Of a stretch of 11,271 bases of DNA, positions 6,441 to 11,271 are shown piece after piece. Origin of the DNA: Rhodospirillales bacterium. Lineage in GTDB: Bacteria > Pseudomonadota > Alphaproteobacteria > UBA828. Position numbers and translations under genes: made by a program. The stretch's first letter is position 1. Each line of letters opens with the position of its first letter. Below the pieces are notes generated by a model. It was not told the origin of the DNA, did not search any database, and saw only the letters and a program-made list of their open reading frames with translations. The stretch is taken from the NCBI GenBank assembly GCA_026712885.1, contig JAPOPO010000428.1:1-11271 (forward strand). Direction: 5' to 3'.

Positions 6441-7181
6441 CTAACCGATTGCGGCGAGGCCGGGGAAGGCTTCGAGCAGCCAGAAGGCGACCGAGCTGAG
6501 GTAGCCGGTAATCAGCGCGACACCCATCGCCACCATGATGACGCCGGCGCCGATCTGAAGTGGCTTGCTGACCCTGCGAATGCGCCTCATGTGGCGGAGG
6601 AAGAAGCCGGTGAACGCGGCCGCGATCAGGAACGGGACCCCGAGACCCAGCGAATAGACCGCCAGCAGGGCAACACCGCGGCCGACATCGGCTGACGTCG
6701 CGGTGAGCGTGAGGATTCCGCCCAGGACCGGCCCGATGCAGGGCGTCCAGCCGAAGGCGAAGGCGGCGCCGAGCAGGAACGCGCTCGCCGGCCGGCCGCC
6801 CGCGAGACGACCGGCGAAGCGCGCCTCGCGCCCGAAGAAGGGGATTCTGACCAGGCCCGTGAGGTAAATGCCGAAGACGATGATCAACCCGCCTGCGGCA
6901 TATTCGAAGATCACCTTGTGCTGCAGCAGGAAACCGCCCACGGCGCTCGCGCTCGCACCAAGCGCGACGAAGACCGCCGTGAAGCCGAGCACGAAGAACG
7001 CGCTTAGCATCATCGCGGCCAGCCGGCGGCGGGAGAGCCCCTCCTCGTCCCGCAGCTCTTCCAGCGAGCCGCCGGCGACGTAGGAGACGTACCCCGGCAC
7101 CAGCGGCAGCACGCAGGGCGAGAGGAACGAGATCAGCCCTGCGGCGAAGACCGAGACGATGCCGATGGCTGAGATTTCCAT
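6441..7181 (-). CDS. ccdA: Cytochrome c biogenesis protein CcdA (DsbD-type transmembrane thiol transporter)
   Basis: CcdA moves reducing equivalents from cytoplasmic thioredoxin across the inner membrane to periplasmic thioredoxin-like proteins, supporting cytochrome c maturation and other thiol reduction. The 246-residue product has about six hydrophobic segments. The two signature redox Cys are Cys23 in LISFLSPCVLPLVPGY (transmembrane helix 1) and Cys148 in FAFGWTPCIGPVLGGIL, each followed by the family's Pro-rich motif. The length is right for stand-alone CcdA without the DsbD N- and C-terminal thioredoxin domains. The start at 7181 places helix 1 immediately after a short N-terminus. It follows a TlpA-like thioredoxin by 40 bp on the same strand, its likely redox partner. 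Confidence 0.94.
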   Translation of the reverse strand: MEISAIGIVSVFAAGLISFLSPCVLPLVPGYVSYVAGGSLEELRDEEGLSRRRLAAMMLSAFFVLGFTAVFVALGASASAVGGFLLQHKVIFEYAAGGLIIVFGIYLTGLVRIPFFGREARFAGRLAGGRPASAFLLGAAFAFGWTPCIGPVLGGILTLTATSADVGRGVALLAVYSLGLGVPFLIAAAFTGFFLRHMRRIRRVSKPLQIGAGVIMVAMGVALITGYLSSVAFWLLEAFPGLAAIG

Positions 7182-7221
7182 GCTCGCTGGCCCTGCGGCG
7201 GATGCGTTCCGGCCTTAGCCG

Positions 7222-7803
7222 CTATTGGGCGATGTGGCGCACCAGCTCGATCACGTCCGGGTCGTCCCAGTCGCGATCACCGAGCACGCGCGCGACTTCC
7301 GCTCCCTCGCCGTCGAAGAAGACCGTGGCGGGGATGCCGTGCACCCGGAGCGCGCGCCCCGCGGCCATCTTCTCGTCGATGAAGATCGGCAGCGTGGTCA
7401 GGTCGTGGTCCGTGTAATACCTGCGCACGAGCTCGGCCCCGCCGCGATCCAGCGAGAGCGGCAGGATCACCAGATCTTCGCCGAGCTCGCGCTGCAGGGC
7501 GTCCATGGTCGGCATCTCGGCCCGGCAGGGGAAGCACCAGGTGGCCCAGAAGTGGACGGCAACCGGCGTGCCCCGATAGTCGGCGAGGGTCAGCTCTTCG
7601 CCCGCTTCGTCGGTGAAGGCGATCGGTGGCGGCTCCATCGGCCCATCGTTCACCACCAGGTTGAGAACCCGGCTCCCGTCGACCCGCTCATCCAACGCGC
7701 GCAGCGTCTCTGCGTCTGTCGCAACGGCGGCCCCGCCATAGATTGCGACGCCGACCACGGCGACGACGGCAGCGATCCGCCCCAAAATTCCGATACCCGT
7801 CAT
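7222..7803 (-). CDS. TlpA/ResA-type membrane-anchored or secreted thioredoxin
   Basis: The 193-residue periplasmic thiol-disulfide protein is probably a reductase for apocytochrome c or another periplasmic substrate. Residues 8-28 form a hydrophobic signal or anchor, with a possible cleavage site after AVA at 26-28. The thioredoxin/AhpC-TSA domain covers about 55-190. It has the active site FWATWCFPCRAEMP (Cys90, Cys93) and the cis-Pro loop GIPATVFFD (Pro158). The start was moved to ATG 7803-7801 because GGAGC lies 7 bases upstream and the signal then sits at the N-terminus. A start at 7875 would add 24 residues in front of it. ccdA lies 40 bp downstream on the same strand, consistent with a CcdA-TlpA electron relay. 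Its exact substrate is not determinable. Confidence 0.9.
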   Translation of the reverse strand: MTGIGILGRIAAVVAVVGVAIYGGAAVATDAETLRALDERVDGSRVLNLVVNDGPMEPPPIAFTDEAGEELTLADYRGTPVAVHFWATWCFPCRAEMPTMDALQRELGEDLVILPLSLDRGGAELVRRYYTDHDLTTLPIFIDEKMAAGRALRVHGIPATVFFDGEGAEVARVLGDRDWDDPDVIELVRHIAQ

Positions 7804-7810
7804 GACAGTT

Positions 7811-7815
7811 GCTCC
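7811..7815 (-). promoter_or_regulatory. Ribosome binding site deciding the TlpA-like start
   Basis: GGAGC on the minus strand lies 7 bases before ATG 7803-7801. It favours this start over the in-frame ATG at 7875, which lies only 3 bases from the preceding gene's stop. Confidence 0.5.
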
Positions 7816-7878
7816 GGTGTCTACAAGCCGCCTGCTCAGGCATAGATAGTTGCCCCGGGGCGCGCTGCCTAGCATCCG

Positions 7879-8661
7879 TCAGGCGTGCTCACCATGATTT
7901 GAAGCGGCGTTGGCGACCGCGTCGACGGCTGCGCACAGCCGGGCGAGGTCTTCATCGCGCGAGAGGCGGTGATCGCCGTCCTTGACCAGCTCGACCGTGA
8001 CGCGCTCGCTCTCGACCAGCTCGGCGATTGTGAGCGCAGTCCGCCAGGGCACGTCTTCGTCGCGCATGCCCTGCAGCAGGTGAATTGGACGGTCGAGAGC
8101 GATGGGCGCCCGCAGCAGGAGGTGATCGCGCCCCTCCTCGATCAGGCTCATGGTGATGGGGTAGGGATCGTCCCCATAGTCGCAGGGCATCACGATTTCG
8201 CCGGACTCGGTCAGCGTCCGCCGCCCCTCGTCGTCGAGCGTGGACCAGATGAGGTCCTCGGTGAAGTCGGGCGCCGCCGCGACGCCGACCAGGCCGGCCA
8301 CGCGCTCCGGCCGCGCCAGGGCGATCAACAGAACGATCCAGCCGCCCATGCTGGAGCCGACCAGGATTTGCGGGCCACTGGCGACCCGGTCGAGCACCGC
8401 CAGCGCGTCGTCCCGCCATGCGCCGATGGTGCCGTCCCTGAACGCGCCGCCCGATTGGCCGTGGCCGGAATAGTCGAAGCGCACAAAGGCGCGGCCCGTG
8501 CTGCGGCAATGGGCCTCCAGCGCCGTGGCCTTGGTGCCGGTCATGTCCGACATGAAGCCGCCGCAGAACATCACGCCCGGCGTGCTGCCCGCCATCGCCC
8601 GGTAGGCGATCGTGTCTCCACCTTCGCGGGCGAGCAGCGATGGCGGTGGGGGTTCCCGCAT
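7879..8661 (-). CDS. Alpha/beta hydrolase, ABHD10-like (thioesterase/esterase)
   Basis: The 260-residue serine hydrolase has an intact alpha/beta-hydrolase triad: Ser104 in the nucleophile elbow GSSMGG, Asp201 in GMRDEDVPW and His231 in GDHRLS. The overall pattern resembles mammalian mitochondrial ABHD10, an acyl-protein thioesterase and acyl-glucuronide esterase. Shared features are the GTKA segment after the oxyanion loop, RFDYSGHGQS (61-70), GPQILVGSSMGGW (96-108) and ARPERVAGLVGVA. This is from memory, not alignment. The start at 8661 has GAGGG 4 bases upstream. It begins 34 bp after boxB on the same strand, so it may be co-transcribed with the box genes. A thioesterase or lactonase helper role there is inference. 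Cytoplasmic; no signal peptide seen. Confidence 0.88.
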   Translation of the reverse strand: MREPPPPSLLAREGGDTIAYRAMAGSTPGVMFCGGFMSDMTGTKATALEAHCRSTGRAFVRFDYSGHGQSGGAFRDGTIGAWRDDALAVLDRVASGPQILVGSSMGGWIVLLIALARPERVAGLVGVAAAPDFTEDLIWSTLDDEGRRTLTESGEIVMPCDYGDDPYPITMSLIEEGRDHLLLRAPIALDRPIHLLQGMRDEDVPWRTALTIAELVESERVTVELVKDGDHRLSRDEDLARLCAAVDAVANAASNHGEHA

Positions 8662-8695
8662 GGGTCCCTCGCTCGATCCGGGCGCGCGGCCTCTC

Positions 8696-10111
<1,416 letters not shown>

Positions 10112-10129
10112 CGGACTCGTTTCCCGGGG

Positions 10130-11185
10130 CTAGACGCGGTTGCGGTCGAAGGTCGGCTGCACGCCCGACCCATAGAGCTTGAGCGCACCGTCGGGGCCGA
10201 CGGTGTTGGGGCGCTGGAAAATCCAGTTCTGCCAGGCGGAGAGCCGCCCGAAAATCTTGGTCTCCAGGGTCTCCGGTCCGGCGAAGCGGAGCGAGGCTTC
10301 CATGCCGGAGAGCGCGTCGGGCGAGAAGGCCGCGCGCGCCTCGACGGCGATGCGCACTTCGTCCTTCCAGTCGATGTCGTCGGGGATGAAGGTGACGAGA
10401 CCCAATGCCTCCGCCGCCTCGGCGTCGAGGTCGCCGCCCGCGGCATCGTGCGCCGCGGCCAGTGCCGCGTCATCGCCGAGGAAGCGGCTGGCGAGGCGCG
10501 AGAGCCCGTTCGCCATCGGCAGCGGGCCGGCGTTCATCGCCGTGAGCCGCACCGTCGCCGGCGCCTCGTTCGAGCCCTCCAGAGTGCCGTCGAGCATGAA
10601 GCTGCGGTCGGCCGCGAGCGCGAGCTCCAGCAGCGTGCCAGTGAAGCACGAGCCCGGCTCGATCAGCGCGACCAGGCTGCGCGCGCTCACGTCGAGGCGC
10701 TTCAGGGCGCGTTTGAGGTAGAGCGTGGTCTCGCGCACCAGCCAATCGCAGGCGTTGGCCGCGAGCGCAGCGTCGGCGGCCGCGACATGCTCTGCTGCCC
10801 CCGTAGTCTTGAGGATCCAGGTGCCGAGCGCCGGCTCGTTGAAGCGCAGGTGCAGGATCGCATCGTCGAGCTCGCGCGCGAGCGCCAGCGGCCAGAACTC
10901 GGCGCCGGCTGCGTGGATCGCGTCCGGCTTGGCAGGCGGCGGCGCTTCCGGCGCGGCTACCGTGAGCGTCGCCGTGCCCCGCGCCCGGTCGAGCGCGACA
11001 TGGACGTGGCTGTAGGCAATGGAATCCTCGCTCACGGTGCGCTCCAGAGGCGGCAGCACGATCCCGCGTGCATCGGCAGGCCGGTCCGCAACCTCGGCAA
11101 GCGCGGCGGCGCGGGCGGGGGGGGGCTCGTCGCGCCGCGCGGGCCGCGGCGTGTGCGGGGGGTTCGGCCCGGCCTGCCGATGCAC
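10130..11185 (-). CDS. boxC: Benzoyl-CoA-dihydrodiol lyase BoxC, C-terminal part (truncated at an inverted-repeat junction)
   Basis: BoxC hydrolyses 2,3-epoxybenzoyl-CoA to 3,4-dehydroadipyl-CoA semialdehyde plus formate. It is a crotonase-superfamily enzyme of about 550 residues. Sequence from about base 11116 down to the stop at 10130 (about 328 residues) matches the C-terminal half. Landmarks are ADRPADARGIVLPPLERT, AAGAEFWPLALARELDDAIL, LRFNEPALGTWILKT, LIEPGSCFTGTLLELALAAD, WQNWIFQRPNTVGPDGALKL and the terminal FDRNRV. The first ~23 residues from the nominal GTG at 11185 are antisense of the same gene, read through a palindromic turn-around with a poly-G run. They are not BoxC. The frame stays open to the window edge. 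The N-terminal crotonase-like half is absent, so the fragment should not be treated as a functional gene model. boxB follows 18 bp downstream. Confidence 0.9.
   Translation of the reverse strand: MHRQAGPNPPHTPRPARRDEPPPARAAALAEVADRPADARGIVLPPLERTVSEDSIAYSHVHVALDRARGTATLTVAAPEAPPPAKPDAIHAAGAEFWPLALARELDDAILHLRFNEPALGTWILKTTGAAEHVAAADAALAANACDWLVRETTLYLKRALKRLDVSARSLVALIEPGSCFTGTLLELALAADRSFMLDGTLEGSNEAPATVRLTAMNAGPLPMANGLSRLASRFLGDDAALAAAHDAAGGDLDAEAAEALGLVTFIPDDIDWKDEVRIAVEARAAFSPDALSGMEASLRFAGPETLETKIFGRLSAWQNWIFQRPNTVGPDGALKLYGSGVQPTFDRNRV
10982..11084 (+). repeat. Left arm of terminal inverted repeat (inside boxC)
   Basis: These 103 bases match the reverse complement of 11169-11271 with a single mismatch (11040 versus 11213). 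The pairing is symmetrical about 11126/11127. This arm carries the genuine boxC frame: at the mismatch it encodes the Arg of LPPLERTV, the residue I expect in BoxC proteins. Confidence 0.95.
11085..11168 (+). other. Junction of the inverted repeat with a nine-G homopolymer
   Basis: These 84 very GC-rich bases separate the two arms. They contain nine consecutive G at 11117-11125, directly beside the symmetry centre. Compared with its own reverse complement, the junction still matches at about 24 of its first 34 positions, so the symmetry fades toward the centre rather than stopping. BoxC-like codons on the minus strand persist from the left arm up to about 11116 and end at the G run. Confidence 0.8.
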
Positions 11186-11271
11186 GCGGGATCGTGCTGC
11201 CGCCTCTGGAGCCCACCGTGAGCGAGGATTCCATTGCCTACAGCCACGTCCATGTCGCGCTCGACCGGGCG
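11169..11271 (-). repeat. Right arm of terminal inverted repeat
   Basis: This is the reverse complement of 10982-11084 with one mismatch, running to the last base of the window. The arm may therefore continue beyond it. Read on the plus strand it encodes the boxC peptide IVLPPLEPTVSEDSIAYSHV, with Pro replacing the Arg of the left arm. It therefore looks like an erroneous copy of boxC rather than new sequence. Confidence 0.95.

Noticed and set aside
10982..11271. Terminal inverted repeat of a transposon or an attachment site
   Set aside because: Both arms encode boxC sequence, no transposase or target duplication is present, and the symmetry centre is a poly-G block. This fits a fold-back artefact rather than a mobile element.

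Overview
The window comes from a GC-rich alphaproteobacterium, probably Rhodospirillales-like. The main evidence is the gene order in the middle: bamE diverging from a CBP3-type ubiquinol-cytochrome c chaperone, then DUF177 - rpmF - plsX - fabH - ihfA - MerR regulator. That order is a conserved alphaproteobacterial block. The taxonomic call is inference; no rRNA gene is present.

Layout. (1) Positions 1-1347, plus strand: the C-terminal part of a proton-pumping membrane pyrophosphatase (hppA), cut by the left edge. (2) 1389-1880, minus strand: the outer-membrane lipoprotein BamE, convergent with hppA. (3) 1973-6371, plus strand: the housekeeping block. It carries a cytochrome bc1 assembly chaperone, DUF177, ribosomal protein L32, the two fatty-acid/phospholipid initiation enzymes PlsX and FabH, the nucleoid protein IHF-alpha and a small MerR-type regulator. 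Genes are tightly spaced (4-bp overlap, 2-bp and 3-bp gaps), except for a 94-bp gap before rpmF and a 115-bp gap before ihfA that may hold a terminator and a promoter. (4) 6441-8661, minus strand: CcdA and a membrane-anchored TlpA-type thioredoxin, which together would carry reducing power to the periplasm, plus an alpha/beta hydrolase very like mitochondrial ABHD10. (5) 8696 to the right edge, minus strand: boxB and a truncated boxC of the aerobic benzoyl-CoA (box) pathway. BoxB epoxidises benzoyl-CoA and BoxC opens the ring hydrolytically. The hydrolase directly follows boxB and may belong to the same transcript.

The right end is abnormal. The last 103 bases are a near-perfect inverted copy of 10982-11084, separated by an 84-base GC-rich junction with a run of nine G. 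The boxC frame runs through this turn-around, so its apparent N-terminus is not BoxC sequence and the N-terminal half of the gene is missing. A fold-back assembly or sequencing artefact at a contig end is the most likely explanation.

No tRNA, rRNA, CRISPR array, transposase or phage gene was seen. I found no convincing undescribed system. The items most worth a second look are the palindromic end and the box-linked ABHD10-like hydrolase.
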